The notes: generated from the letters alone by a model not told the origin. A DNA stretch of 64,000 nt from an uncultured Tolumonas sp. (GCF_963556105.2 NZ_OY829945.1:477001-541000); one strand, 5' to 3'; shown: positions 27,639-37,530, counted from the stretch's first letter. Numbers and translations are program-made.

Positions 27639-28460
27639 TTGGAAACCTGCACACTAAGTAACACGAATGATGGCATCGTTCGATTATTGCAGATTTCAGA
27701 TACGCATCTGTTCGCTGATGCGGGCCGCGATTTATTGGGAATCGCTACCGCAGATAGCTTTCAGGCGGTGCTGGATGCCATTACTGAATTACCACAACCG
27801 TATGATGTGGTGCTGGCTACGGGCGATCTGTCACAAGATCACTCGGCAGCATCGTATCAGTGTTTTGCCCGCCGTGTGACTGCCCTAAACAAACCCGTAC
27901 ATTGGCTACCAGGTAACCATGACCATCGGGTATTGATGCAAAATGAACTGCAGGTCGCTGGTATTCACCCGGAAATGCGCTTAGTGGGTGATCACTGGCA
28001 AATCATTTTGCTGGATAGTCAGGTCTATGGCACCCCACATGGCTGGTTAAGCCACCTGCAATTAGAACAATTGGAAGCTGCGTTACTGCAATATCCGGAA
28101 AAGCATGCCCTGATCTGTTTGCATCATCATACCTTTCCAATCGGCTCGATCTGGTTGGATCAACATGATCTGAAAAACGCGAATGATTTCGTGACTTTAC
28201 TGAGCCGTCATCCACAGGTGAAAGCGGTGCTCTGTGGTCATGTCCATCAAGAGTATGATCAGATGCATCAGGGGATACGTTTTCTGACCTCTCCATCGAC
28301 CTGTATTCAATTTAAACCCTTGAGTGTCGATTTTTCGCTGGATACCATGTCACCGGGCTGGCGTTATCTGCAACTCTATCCCGATGGCCGTCTGGCAACC
28401 CAAGTCTGGCGTCTGGATCCGGGCCAGTTTGTTCCTGATTTAAAATCTACAGGCTATTGA
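27639..28460 (+). CDS. cpdA: 3',5'-cyclic AMP phosphodiesterase CpdA
   Basis: A 273-residue metallophosphoesterase that hydrolyses cAMP. The metal-binding motifs are DTHLFAD (about 22-28), GDLSQD (about 62-67), GNHDHR (about 91-96), HHHTFPIG (about 161-168) and GHVHQEYD (about 200-207). I place the start at TTG 27639, which gives a leader like the E. coli protein and follows an AGAGAGA site. A longer in-frame TTG start exists at 27612. Confidence 0.93.
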   Translation: METCTLSNTNDGIVRLLQISDTHLFADAGRDLLGIATADSFQAVLDAITELPQPYDVVLATGDLSQDHSAASYQCFARRVTALNKPVHWLPGNHDHRVLMQNELQVAGIHPEMRLVGDHWQIILLDSQVYGTPHGWLSHLQLEQLEAALLQYPEKHALICLHHHTFPIGSIWLDQHDLKNANDFVTLLSRHPQVKAVLCGHVHQEYDQMHQGIRFLTSPSTCIQFKPLSVDFSLDTMSPGWRYLQLYPDGRLATQVWRLDPGQFVPDLKSTGY

Positions 28461-28461
28461 G

Positions 28462-29037
28462 ATGTCTCCCACGCTGATTTATCTGCACGGCTTTAATTCC
28501 ACGCCGAATTCTGTCAAAGCGCTGCAAATGACCGACTATCTGGCAAAAGAGTTGCCGGATATTCAGATCTGTGTGCCAAAGCTGCCAAACACCCCGGCGG
28601 CGACCTGGCAGATGCTGCAACAAACGCTCGCTGATTTGGGCGATCGTCCAATCGGGTTGGTCGGCAGCTCCATGGGTGGTTTCTGGGCCATGAAAGTGGC
28701 AGAAACCTATGGGCATCGGGCGGTGGTGGTGAATCCGGCGGTGTACCCGCACTTTTTGCTGCAACAACTGCTCGGCTTGCAGCGTAATCCGTATACTGGC
28801 GAAGAATATGTGCTGGAACCGGCGCATGTTGACGAGTTGCAAGCGTTGGGCGTCCCCGCGCTGCAACATCCGGATCGGATCTGGTTATTACAGCAACAGG
28901 GCGATGAAGTGTTAGACTATCGCCACGCATTACAATTTTATCATTTTGCACGAACGACTGTTGAGCAAGGTGGCAATCACGCCTTCACGGGATTTGAACG
29001 TTACTGTGCTCAGATAGTAAGATTCCTGCAGTTATAA
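28462..29037 (+). CDS. yqiA: Esterase YqiA
   Basis: A 191-residue alpha/beta hydrolase with nucleophile motif GSSMGG (about residues 70-75) and YLHGFNSTP near the start (oxyanion loop). The His is in GGNHAFTGFE. One base separates it from the cpdA stop. Position in the nudF-parE operon identifies it. Confidence 0.9.
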   Translation: MSPTLIYLHGFNSTPNSVKALQMTDYLAKELPDIQICVPKLPNTPAATWQMLQQTLADLGDRPIGLVGSSMGGFWAMKVAETYGHRAVVVNPAVYPHFLLQQLLGLQRNPYTGEEYVLEPAHVDELQALGVPALQHPDRIWLLQQQGDEVLDYRHALQFYHFARTTVEQGGNHAFTGFERYCAQIVRFLQL

Positions 29038-29056
29038 ACCGTTTTCACGGAATACC

Positions 29057-30949
29057 ATGACTCAAGCTTATACCGCTGAATCCATTGAAGTCCTCAATGG
29101 TCTGGAACCGGTGCGTCGTCGCCCCGGCATGTACACCGACACTTCCCGCCCGAATCATCTTGGGCAGGAAGTCATTGATAACAGTGTCGATGAGGCACTG
29201 GCGGGGCATGCCCGTCGTATCGACATCACCTTATATGAAGATCAGGCGTTGGAAGTCACTGACGATGGCCGTGGTATGCCAGTTGATATTCATCCGGAAG
29301 AGGGTGTGCCGGCAGTTGAGCTGATTTTCTGCAAACTACACGCCGGCGGTAAGTTTTCCAGCAAAAACTACCAATTCTCCGGTGGTTTACACGGTGTGGG
29401 GATCTCGGTCGTGAACGCCTTGTCGCGTCGGGTGGAAGTGACGGTGCGTCGTGACGGTAATGTCTATGAAATGGCGTTTGAACAGGGCGATAAAGTCTCT
29501 GATCTGACCATCACCGGCACCTGTGGCAAGCGCAATACCGGCACCAGCGTCAAATTCTGGCCGGAAGAAAAATATTTTGATTCGCCGAAGTTTTCAGCCA
29601 GTCGCTTGGTACATATTCTCAAAGCCAAAGCGGTGTTATGCCCGGGGCTGACCATTCATTTTGACGATCGCGTCAATAAGCAGGTGTACGACTGGTGTTA
29701 CCAGGATGGTCTGCGCGATTATCTGCTCGATAATCTGAAAGAGACCATTCGTCTGCCGGAACAGCCGTTTACCGGTCAGTTCAGTGCCGATAATTCGGCA
29801 GTAGATTGGGCGCTGTGCTGGCTGCCAGAAGGTGGCGAGCTGATCAGTGAATCTTACGTCAACCTCATCCCAACTATTCAGGGTGGGACCCACGTTAACG
29901 GGTTGCGTCAGGGCTTGCTTGATGCGATGCGCGAGTTTTGTGAATTCCGCAATCTGCTGCCGCGTGGTGTCAAACTGACCCCGGATGATATCTGGGATCG
30001 TTGTGCCTATATCCTGTCGATCAAAATGCAGGATCCGCAATTTGCCGGGCAAACCAAAGAGCGCCTGTCGTCACGCCAGTGTGCGGCGTTTGTTTCCGGC
30101 ATTGTCAAAGATGCGTTTAGCCTCTGGCTGAATTCCAATATTGAGCTGGCCGAACAGTTAGCTGAGCATTGCATTAACAGCGCCCAACGTCGTCTGCGAG
30201 CTGCGAAAACCGTGGTGCGTAAGAAAGTGACTTCCGGTCCGGCGTTGCCAGGCAAGCTGACTGATTGTAACTGCTCTGATCCGATGCAGGGCGAGCTGTT
30301 TTTGGTGGAAGGGGACTCAGCAGGTGGTAGCGCAAAACAGGCGCGGGAGCGTGAGTTTCAGGCCATCATGCCGCTGCGTGGTAAGATCCTGAACACGTGG
30401 GAAGTAGATGCTTCAGAAGTGCTGGCGTCGCAGGAGGTGCATCACATCTCGGTGGCGATCGGTATGGATCCCGATTCCGATGACCTGAGTGGTCTGCGTT
30501 ACGGCAAGATATGTATTCTCGCCGATGCGGATTCCGACGGGCTGCACATCGCGACCTTGCTGTGTGCGTTGTTTGTGAAACATTTCCGCCCGCTGGTGGC
30601 GCACGGGCATGTGTATGTCGCGATGCCACCGCTGTTCCGCATCGATCTTGGCAAAGAAGTCTATTACGCGCTGGATGAAGATGAAAAACAGGGTGTGCTG
30701 GAGCGGCTGAAAGCCGAGAAAAAACGCGGTACACCACAAGTCACCCGCTTTAAAGGCTTGGGTGAAATGAATCCGAAACAACTGCGTGAAACCACGATGG
30801 ATCCAAACACTCGGCGTTTGGTGCAACTGACGCTGGATGAAGCGGAAGAAACCGTACAGCTGATGGATATGTTGCTGGCGAAAAAACGTTCTGGCGATCG
30901 CCGTGAATGGCTAGAAAGCAAAGGCAATCTGGCGGATATTGAAGTCTGA
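29057..30949 (+). CDS. parE: DNA topoisomerase IV subunit B ParE
   Basis: A 630-residue ATPase subunit of topoisomerase IV that decatenates daughter chromosomes with ParC. It has the GHKL motifs EVIDNSVDEALAG (about 36-48), DDGRGMPV (about 71-78) and GLHGVGIS (about 112-119), the TOPRIM EGDSAGGSAKQ (about 415-425), DADSDG (about 495) and GLGEMNPKQL. The last five bases of the gene, TCTGA including the stop, form the left copy of the target duplication of the Tn7-like element that starts at the next base. The protein is not changed. ParC is not in the window. Confidence 0.97.
   Translation: MTQAYTAESIEVLNGLEPVRRRPGMYTDTSRPNHLGQEVIDNSVDEALAGHARRIDITLYEDQALEVTDDGRGMPVDIHPEEGVPAVELIFCKLHAGGKFSSKNYQFSGGLHGVGISVVNALSRRVEVTVRRDGNVYEMAFEQGDKVSDLTITGTCGKRNTGTSVKFWPEEKYFDSPKFSASRLVHILKAKAVLCPGLTIHFDDRVNKQVYDWCYQDGLRDYLLDNLKETIRLPEQPFTGQFSADNSAVDWALCWLPEGGELISESYVNLIPTIQGGTHVNGLRQGLLDAMREFCEFRNLLPRGVKLTPDDIWDRCAYILSIKMQDPQFAGQTKERLSSRQCAAFVSGIVKDAFSLWLNSNIELAEQLAEHCINSAQRRLRAAKTVVRKKVTSGPALPGKLTDCNCSDPMQGELFLVEGDSAGGSAKQAREREFQAIMPLRGKILNTWEVDASEVLASQEVHHISVAIGMDPDSDDLSGLRYGKICILADADSDGLHIATLLCALFVKHFRPLVAHGHVYVAMPPLFRIDLGKEVYYALDEDEKQGVLERLKAEKKRGTPQVTRFKGLGEMNPKQLRETTMDPNTRRLVQLTLDEAEETVQLMDMLLAKKRSGDRREWLESKGNLADIEV
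30945..30949. repeat. Target site duplication, left copy (TCTGA)
   Basis: TCTGA at the very end of parE is repeated at 42942-42946 directly after the other transposon end. Five bases is the duplication length of Tn7-family elements. Confidence 0.85.
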
Positions 30950-31045
30950 TGATGTTTTTACCAAAACTTTATAAAATTTTATGAAAATGTTATAAAAATT
31001 TTACAAAAAATCTATAAAAGGCGTATATTTTAGCTATAAAGGATT
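30950..31045. repeat. Transposon end next to parE (Tn7 right-end equivalent) with four TnsB-type sites
   Basis: A TATAAAA-type motif recurs at 30970, 30991, 31013 and 31035, i.e. at 21, 22 and 22 bases. This compact set of four in about 90 bp is like the Tn7 right end. It runs to just before tnsA and may overlap its promoter, as in Tn7. Confidence 0.75.
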
Positions 31046-31062
31046 GCTGGATTACGCCTAAA

Positions 31063-31701
31063 ATGGTAGAGCCTGCTAGGAAACAAAAAAAATCCGCAGT
31101 TAAGAATATTGTTCGCTTTCCTTCCATAAAGGCAAATGGAGGGAAAAATATTCTTGTTGAGTCAATTCTTGAGTCAAAATATTGTCTACATCTGGAATTT
31201 AATCCGGATATAGAAACATACTTCCCACAGCCTCGACGATTCAGAATAATTAGCGATCTTGGTGAAACAGAATATACGCCAGATTTTGAAATTTGTTATT
31301 CTTCTGGAATACGTTGCTACATTGAAATAAAACCTAGGAAACATATAAATACTGAGCATTACCAGCAGCTTTTTTCTGACTTTGATTCCATGCTAAAGGC
31401 GCAGAGCTCTAATACTAAATTTGATGTTATTGATGAGTCTTTTATATACGAGCAACCTAAACTATCAAACTACGAAAAGCTTTATCAGTTCAGGAAACGT
31501 CCAACCTTAGATATGGGAAATTTATATCGCTGTGCAGGTACTATAATAGGTAAAATACAGTTATCAGATCTCATTATTATGCTTGATGGACAAGCCACAT
31601 TACGAGAAATATATACATGGTTAGCTTTGGGATATTTACAATTTAATATTAATTCAGAGCCTTTAACTATGACCACGGAGGTTATATTTCATGTCAAATG
31701 A
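31063..31701 (+). CDS. tnsA: TnsA-like transposon endonuclease
   Basis: A 212-residue endonuclease of the TnsA family, which cuts the 5' strands at the transposon ends so that the element moves by cut and paste. The restriction-endonuclease-like core has E37 (in VESILESKY), D74 (in YTPDFE) and E88-I-K90 (in YIEIKPRKH), matching Glu63, Asp114 and Lys132 of Tn7 TnsA. FPQPRRFRI fits the family's QP turn. It is the first gene of the tns operon, beginning 17 bases inside the last end repeat, and overlaps tnsB. Confidence 0.88.
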   Translation: MVEPARKQKKSAVKNIVRFPSIKANGGKNILVESILESKYCLHLEFNPDIETYFPQPRRFRIISDLGETEYTPDFEICYSSGIRCYIEIKPRKHINTEHYQQLFSDFDSMLKAQSSNTKFDVIDESFIYEQPKLSNYEKLYQFRKRPTLDMGNLYRCAGTIIGKIQLSDLIIMLDGQATLREIYTWLALGYLQFNINSEPLTMTTEVIFHVK

Positions 31702-33607
31702 AATGTGGAGTGAAGGTGAAATCATTGAGTTTAAAAATGGGAAACCATGTAGTAGAGTTATTGTTAGAAAAGTGGGAAAACAAGAAATTATCTTTGCAGA
31801 TATTTTGACTGGTTCTATTTATAAAATAGAAAAAACTGAAATTGATGAAAGAAAGAAAAATGGTGATTTAATTTTTTTGGCTAAAGAACATAATTTAGGT
31901 ATATTATCATTTGTTGATTTAAGTGAAAAAGAACAGTTTGAAGCTAATAGACGATATAAATTCATTCGAAAATTAAAAGAGTCTGGCATAACGAAGATAA
32001 CTAAAAAAAGTGCCGGTGACTTGATACAAGAGATAGCTCAAGAGATAGGTGGAAACGTACCTCACTGGCAGTCAGTTCGGAATTGGTATAAAAGCTATGT
32101 GGCTGCAGGCGAGAAAATGCGAGGTTTATATCCTAATCATAGATATAAAGGATTTAGACAGCCAAGAATTGATATACGAGTTATTGATATAATAAATCGA
32201 GAAGCAGTTCGATTCTTTAAATTAAATCAACCAAAAGTAGCTTCAATAGTAAGAAATGTAGAAGCAAAAATAATCGCACACAATCTGGAACATCCAGATG
32301 ATCTACTTAAAACACCTACATTTTTAACAATTCAAAAACGAATTATGGCTAATTCGTATCAAAATAAACAGAAATCAAGAAAAGGATCTGATGCGCTAAA
32401 AGCTGAATTAGCAGGTTCAGATAGTGGAATAATCACAACTCGAGTCCTAGAACGTGTTGAGATTGATCATACGCAACTAGATATCCATGTTTTACATGAT
32501 GATTACAAGACCCTTTTAGGACGGCCATTTATAACTGTTTTAATTGATCATTATTCTCATATGGTGCTTGGCTTTCAAATGTCATTTGAGAATCCATCTT
32601 TTGCTTCAGTTTGTATAGCCTGTTTGAATGCTTTTCTACCAAAACAACATTTTCTTTCAAAACTTGAGTGTGAGGTTGAATGGATGGCTCATGGAATCCC
32701 CCTTACTCTGGTTACTGATAATGGCAATGAATTTTGGGGAAAAAATTTTATATCTGTCGCAGATGAGTTGGGAACAATATTTCAATACTGTCCTATTAGA
32801 AGGGGTAATTATAAAAGTCGAATTGAACGTTTTTTTGGAATCGTAAATTCTTTAGTGCTTGATGATCTACCAGGTGTAGTTAGGAAACTAGGCAAACAAG
32901 GGCAAGGCTATGATGCTCGTCAAGAAGCCAAGATGACATTTAGCGAATTTAAGCATTATTTTATTACTTGGTTGACGAGTATTTATCATAATCTTCCCAT
33001 AGAAGATTCTGGAATGACACCAAATGAACTTTGGGCCCAATCTGAAGATGAGTTACCTATTCCTTTTGAAAATGAGACAGAATTAACTCCTATTTTAATG
33101 GCTACACATAAGCGCGAATTAAGCAAAGGTGGAATTCGTCTATTTTCATTAAGTTACGATTCTTCAATTCTAAAGGATCTTTATCGAAGAGATGGCCCAG
33201 TTTCCGTAACAATAAAATCTAATCCTTTCGATATAGGTTCTATCCTGGTTTTGGACAAACTAAACAATATATATATAAAGGTTGACTGTACAAAATATTT
33301 TTATGCTGCAGGATTGTCTGAGTTTGAACATAGAAAAATATCTGAAGAAGTAAAAAAAATTGCTAGATCTAAATTTGATAATCTCGAACTACAACAAGCC
33401 AAAGTTAAACTATCTAATGAAAGAGATGAACTACATGCAAGAAATCAACGTAGGAAAACACAAATAACAACTTCAAAGGCTGCTAGATCTGAAAAGATAG
33501 GCATAGATGAATCATCAATTAATATTAGTGGTTTAAATAGGGTTTTTCAAGTAGATATTAATGCTGAAAATGATGACTTAAATATGGATGGTTGGAGTGT
33601 TAACTGA
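31691..33607 (+). CDS. tnsB: TnsB-like DDE transposase
   Basis: A 638-residue transposase that binds the end repeats and joins the 3' ends to the target. The DDE triad is D259 (in EIDHTQ), D343 (in LVTDNGNEFW) and E379 (in KSRIERFFG), with the 35-residue spacing usual in the rve superfamily. The N-terminal 240 residues contain helical DNA-binding domains (SVRNWYKSY near 135). The C-terminal 130 residues are a beta-barrel plus a charged tail, which in Tn7 contacts TnsC. Start ATG has GGAGG upstream. TGATG couples it to tnsC. Confidence 0.93.
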   Translation: MSNEMWSEGEIIEFKNGKPCSRVIVRKVGKQEIIFADILTGSIYKIEKTEIDERKKNGDLIFLAKEHNLGILSFVDLSEKEQFEANRRYKFIRKLKESGITKITKKSAGDLIQEIAQEIGGNVPHWQSVRNWYKSYVAAGEKMRGLYPNHRYKGFRQPRIDIRVIDIINREAVRFFKLNQPKVASIVRNVEAKIIAHNLEHPDDLLKTPTFLTIQKRIMANSYQNKQKSRKGSDALKAELAGSDSGIITTRVLERVEIDHTQLDIHVLHDDYKTLLGRPFITVLIDHYSHMVLGFQMSFENPSFASVCIACLNAFLPKQHFLSKLECEVEWMAHGIPLTLVTDNGNEFWGKNFISVADELGTIFQYCPIRRGNYKSRIERFFGIVNSLVLDDLPGVVRKLGKQGQGYDARQEAKMTFSEFKHYFITWLTSIYHNLPIEDSGMTPNELWAQSEDELPIPFENETELTPILMATHKRELSKGGIRLFSLSYDSSILKDLYRRDGPVSVTIKSNPFDIGSILVLDKLNNIYIKVDCTKYFYAAGLSEFEHRKISEEVKKIARSKFDNLELQQAKVKLSNERDELHARNQRRKTQITTSKAARSEKIGIDESSINISGLNRVFQVDINAENDDLNMDGWSVN

Positions 33608-34614
33608 TGTGTAATAAGCCTATCGAACGTCCATTTATCATGAATCCATCCATATCAAAAATAATTAAACTATTCGATTCGCTAAGGTATCAGGTGGTTA
33701 ATTTTGGTATTTCTTCTTGTGTATTGATAACGGGTGAATCAGGTAGTGGTAAAAGTGAAATAGCAAAATTTTATGTAAATAAAAACCCTATTATTGAAGA
33801 ATCAATACGAACACATATTCCAGTGCTTCATTTTGAACTAAAAGCAATTTCTACTCCTGTAGAGTTTTTGAGATCTCTATTAGTTACAATAGGCGATCCT
33901 CAAGTAGGCATGGGGGCAAAAAATGCTGGCGAACTATTTAATAGATTAGTTATATTAATTAAGTCAACTGGAATGGAGTTGATAATATTGGATGAAATCC
34001 AAGTTATAATTGAACGAAGAAGTGAAAGAGTCATCACTGGATTAGCTGATTTATTCAAAGATTTAATAAAAGAAACTAATATTCCTATTGTCTTTATGGG
34101 GATGCCATGGAGTAGATATTTAATTGATTCAAATTCGCAATTAAAAGGTAGGATATCGTATCGATATGTAATACCGCCCTACCGAATTAGTAATCAGAAC
34201 GACAGAGATGATTATCGTCGATTGCTGAAAAGTCTTGCTGATGCTTATGATATATCTAAATATATTAAACTAGAGGAGCTGTCTTTGGCTCTACGATTTT
34301 TCAGTTTTTCTAACGGTAATTTACGTACAACAGCAAATTTGGTTCGTGATGCTTATATTTTATCAAAAATGAATAACATAAGGATTGATATAAGAAGTTT
34401 TGCTGATGTTGTAAGAGCTTATGGATTAAGTGATGATTATAACCCATTTATTTTATCTATTGATAAATTAGAGCTTCGTGAATTACTTGTTCATTCTGAT
34501 TGGCATTTTGGCTATAGGTCGGATAAAAATTCAGTCATTTCAGCAGAATTTTCCACCTATGGTGTAACGACTGATAAAAAAATATATAGCTTAAAAAATA
34601 ATCACAATATATAA
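33607..34614 (+). CDS. tnsC: TnsC-like AAA+ transposition regulator
   Basis: A 335-residue AAA+ ATPase with Walker A GESGSGKS (residues 43-50), Walker B LIILDE (125-130) and a sensor-like region FMGMPWSRYL (about 178-187). In Tn7 TnsC links target selection to the transposase. It is shorter than Tn7 TnsC (555), closer to TniB/TnsC of compact Tn7-like elements. The gene is coupled to tnsB and is 2 bases before tniQ. Confidence 0.9.
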   Translation: MCNKPIERPFIMNPSISKIIKLFDSLRYQVVNFGISSCVLITGESGSGKSEIAKFYVNKNPIIEESIRTHIPVLHFELKAISTPVEFLRSLLVTIGDPQVGMGAKNAGELFNRLVILIKSTGMELIILDEIQVIIERRSERVITGLADLFKDLIKETNIPIVFMGMPWSRYLIDSNSQLKGRISYRYVIPPYRISNQNDRDDYRRLLKSLADAYDISKYIKLEELSLALRFFSFSNGNLRTTANLVRDAYILSKMNNIRIDIRSFADVVRAYGLSDDYNPFILSIDKLELRELLVHSDWHFGYRSDKNSVISAEFSTYGVTTDKKIYSLKNNHNI

Positions 34615-34616
34615 AG

Positions 34617-35756
34617 ATGTCAAAATTGAAATTATTGTATCGTGCGGATAAATTTTTGGATGAGAGCTTTTTTGACTATTTATCTAGACTTTCCTACTGG
34701 AATGGATTTAATTCTGCAAATGTTTTTAAATCAGCGTTAATTAAGCTATATAATAAGATATATTTGGATGATAAAAATCAATTATTTAACATAATGAAAT
34801 GTCATTCAGCACTGGAATCCGTCCTAAAAAGAAATATCAATTATTCGCAACTTAATTTATTTAACTATTCACTTTGTCATAAAGGCGTGATTAAAATATG
34901 TAGATGTTGTTGGATGAAAAGTAAATATATCCGTTTTTATTGGAGGATGGATGGATATTCCATCTGTCATATTCATAAAACAAAGCTGATCGTTTGTTCT
35001 GAAGGGTTATATAGTCACTATTTTTCATCTGTTAATGACTCTAAGGTTGAAACTGATAAGATGGAACATAATCAACGAGTATTAAATAAAGCGATTGAAA
35101 TTTATTCATTGACAGATTTTGCACTGAAAAAAATTGAATCAGAGCTGGACTGTAATTTTTATGAAAAAAAGATAATAATCTGGTTGTCACATTTTTTGAA
35201 AATGCACATGAGCAGGGATGTAAATATTAGTGATGCACTAAACCTTTCTGATTCAGGTGCTTTAGTAGGATTATCTATTCATAATAGAATGGATAAAATA
35301 ATTAACATTTTATCAGCCAGCAATAAATGGCTTGAAAATGTAATACGAATTGTTGCTGTACTTAGAGTTAAACAACTACCAATTCAATATGATGCTTCAG
35401 GATGGACTTATTATCCAGCTCCTGGTTTTGATTACTGGGCTAATATTGAAGGATTATCTATAGACTCTCTATTCTATGCATATGTTGGGTTCGGTTCTTT
35501 GCGACACACAATGCCAGCTCGTTATCAATTTCGCTATGAATTTGAAGGGTTTAGTTTTCTTGAATCTTCGATAGATAGAAGTCTTTGTGTGTCATTATAT
35601 AATACTAGTTTATATTTCCCGTATGATAGAAATGATGTTGATTTAATTAGTTATCAAGAACTTGTGAAAAATAGATGGCCAAACCCTAGGTCTATTAAGT
35701 TTAATGAATATTTAAAATTGATCGGTAAGAAATCGATTGATGATCTTGAAAATTAG
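34617..35756 (+). CDS. tniQ: TniQ-family targeting protein, short form
   Basis: A 379-residue TniQ/TnsD-family protein. The zinc-binding site is C95-x2-C98 and C117-x2-H120 (in KICRCCWMKSKY and GYSICHIHKT), and ESFFDYLSRLSYWNG near residue 16 is the typical TniQ N-terminus. The C-terminal half has no match that I recognise. Such short TniQ proteins act in target selection, either with a DNA-binding partner or with guides. It is 2 bases from tnsC and 38 bases from the next, longer paralogue. No Cas gene accompanies it. Confidence 0.82.
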   Translation: MSKLKLLYRADKFLDESFFDYLSRLSYWNGFNSANVFKSALIKLYNKIYLDDKNQLFNIMKCHSALESVLKRNINYSQLNLFNYSLCHKGVIKICRCCWMKSKYIRFYWRMDGYSICHIHKTKLIVCSEGLYSHYFSSVNDSKVETDKMEHNQRVLNKAIEIYSLTDFALKKIESELDCNFYEKKIIIWLSHFLKMHMSRDVNISDALNLSDSGALVGLSIHNRMDKIINILSASNKWLENVIRIVAVLRVKQLPIQYDASGWTYYPAPGFDYWANIEGLSIDSLFYAYVGFGSLRHTMPARYQFRYEFEGFSFLESSIDRSLCVSLYNTSLYFPYDRNDVDLISYQELVKNRWPNPRSIKFNEYLKLIGKKSIDDLEN

Positions 35757-35794
35757 TGGAGTTGTTCTATTGTTAGATATAAAGACAGTATAGT

Positions 35795-37291
35795 GTGGTT
35801 TTTAATGTGTTATTATCTCGGCCAATAATATTTGATGATGAATGTATCATCAGTTATCTAATTCGTGTGTCAGAGCTAAATGGGTTTAAGCATTTTGGTC
35901 ATTTGCTTCATTACGCAGGATTTTCTTGGAAAAACATACGAGCTCCTGCTTACCAGATGCTAACTGGTGAATTTGATTTAAAAAAATATTTTTCTTGTCT
36001 CGGATTGTTGTATCGACAACCTAACACATCTATAGTTTACAATACATTTAAAAAAACAATTGACACTCAATATTTTTTTATAAAATATCCAAAAGTATGT
36101 CCAGACTGTCTTAATGAACAGGGTTACTGTAATTCTCAATGGGTGTATTTACCAATAGTTGCTTGTGATAAGCATAAAAAAATACTTGTTGACACCAATC
36201 AAGATAAAAATATTAGATTAAGTTGGTACAGAGAAAAACTCAATAGATTTCAGAATGGATCTGAACAAATTATAGCTAATGCTAATTTACCTTCTTCTAC
36301 TATTATACAATTTAATGCATATTTTATGCACTTACTCTCTGATTGCAGCAAAGATCAAATAAAGTATACCCCTTCGATTCTTAAAGATTTAGTTTTTCAC
36401 GAAGCCTTAACGGTGGTTAATTTCCTTGCTCATTATCGAGCTAGATTACAAGGGTTTTATTTTAGGCCTATTGCCTTAGAAAATAATATTTTATCACAGC
36501 ATTATCAAGATGTTTGGTCTATGATGCAGAACTGGCCAGATGATTTTTATGCTATGCTTAATCAATATATTGTTAACCCCATGAGCAACAGAGGACTCTC
36601 TGGTATAAATAAACATTACCGTGATTTATATGAATATTTATATAGACATCAGAAAAACAAAGGGCTAGAAAAAATAAAAAGAGAATTTGATTTTTATATA
36701 GATTGTCATTGGCCTGGTTTAATTAATCCAGTTAGGGTAAAGAGAATTGATTTAGTTGAATCAAATAGAAACTCTATATCTAGAAAAGAAGCAGCTAAAA
36801 TTATTGGTTGCCGCCCTGAGCGTATAGATAATTTTGTCCGTTCAAAAAGATTGTCTGTACATTTGTTTCAAAGTAAACAATATTATAAACGTCATCAAGC
36901 TGAAGCGTTGCTTACTTTTATCTCCTCTAATTGGTCAATGTCTGAGGCATGCCATGAATTACAGATAACACGTTATGAACTTAAACAATTGTTGGAATCA
37001 AATATAATTCACGTTCTTCAAAAGCCTGATCGTTTTAATCGAGATTGGATTATAGATAAAGAGCAAACTATAGGAATGTTGTTAAATTTACTTAAGAAAG
37101 GGATACATCAGCAATTAAATCGTCGGTTAATTTCTATGAGTGGAATGCAAAAGAAAGGTTTGAATATTGTACAACTTATTACAGCTATGCAAGCTGGGTT
37201 AGTTGAATTTTGTATTTGTGTTGATAAGGCTAACCCTTATAGCTTTAAACAATTTGTTTTTCCTGCAGATGTAAAGATACAGATAAAATAG
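35795..37291 (+). CDS. tnsD: TnsD-like (long TniQ) target-site protein
   Basis: A 498-residue protein, close to Tn7 TnsD (508). N-terminal TniQ domain: DDECIISYLIRVSELNGF (14-31) and zinc site C102-x2-C105 ... C124-x2-H127 (VCPDCLNEQ, VACDKHKKI). The C-terminal part has two segments that look like helix-turn-helix units, SRKEAAKIIGCRPERI and WSMSEACHELQITRYE (about 336-351 and 392-407). TnsD recognises a conserved gene end and here the obvious candidate is parE. The start is a GTG at 35795; a GTG at 35807 is also possible. AT-rich like its neighbours. Confidence 0.82.
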   Translation: MVFNVLLSRPIIFDDECIISYLIRVSELNGFKHFGHLLHYAGFSWKNIRAPAYQMLTGEFDLKKYFSCLGLLYRQPNTSIVYNTFKKTIDTQYFFIKYPKVCPDCLNEQGYCNSQWVYLPIVACDKHKKILVDTNQDKNIRLSWYREKLNRFQNGSEQIIANANLPSSTIIQFNAYFMHLLSDCSKDQIKYTPSILKDLVFHEALTVVNFLAHYRARLQGFYFRPIALENNILSQHYQDVWSMMQNWPDDFYAMLNQYIVNPMSNRGLSGINKHYRDLYEYLYRHQKNKGLEKIKREFDFYIDCHWPGLINPVRVKRIDLVESNRNSISRKEAAKIIGCRPERIDNFVRSKRLSVHLFQSKQYYKRHQAEALLTFISSNWSMSEACHELQITRYELKQLLESNIIHVLQKPDRFNRDWIIDKEQTIGMLLNLLKKGIHQQLNRRLISMSGMQKKGLNIVQLITAMQAGLVEFCICVDKANPYSFKQFVFPADVKIQIK

Positions 37292-37530
37292 TGTGAATAT
37301 CTGTGTTATTTATCCCGATTATTGTATTAATCAAAGATGTTTTTACAAACCTAAGAATAATTATCATGAACTAGTGGCTAGTTGTTTTTGCCTTATTATT
37401 TATGAACTTATCTCTGTTTTATCCAGTTTTAAATGTTTCATGCTATAAATGTTTTGAAAAAAACTGCTTCCTCCCCATTGATCTGAACATATAAGTCCCC
37501 ACATTTTTTATTTGAATCTAATGGAGGCCA

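Noticed and set aside
30953-30975. Transposon boundary placed at the TGT of TGTTTTTACC instead of 30950
   Set aside because: With that start the flanking five bases (GATGA) do not match the other flank (TCTGA), and the inner repeats would no longer lie at equal distance from both tips.
37292-37530. CRISPR array or guide RNA in the element
   Set aside because: No regularly spaced repeats or Cas genes were seen here or at 42738-42941. The gap contains only AT-rich sequence and presumably the capV promoter.
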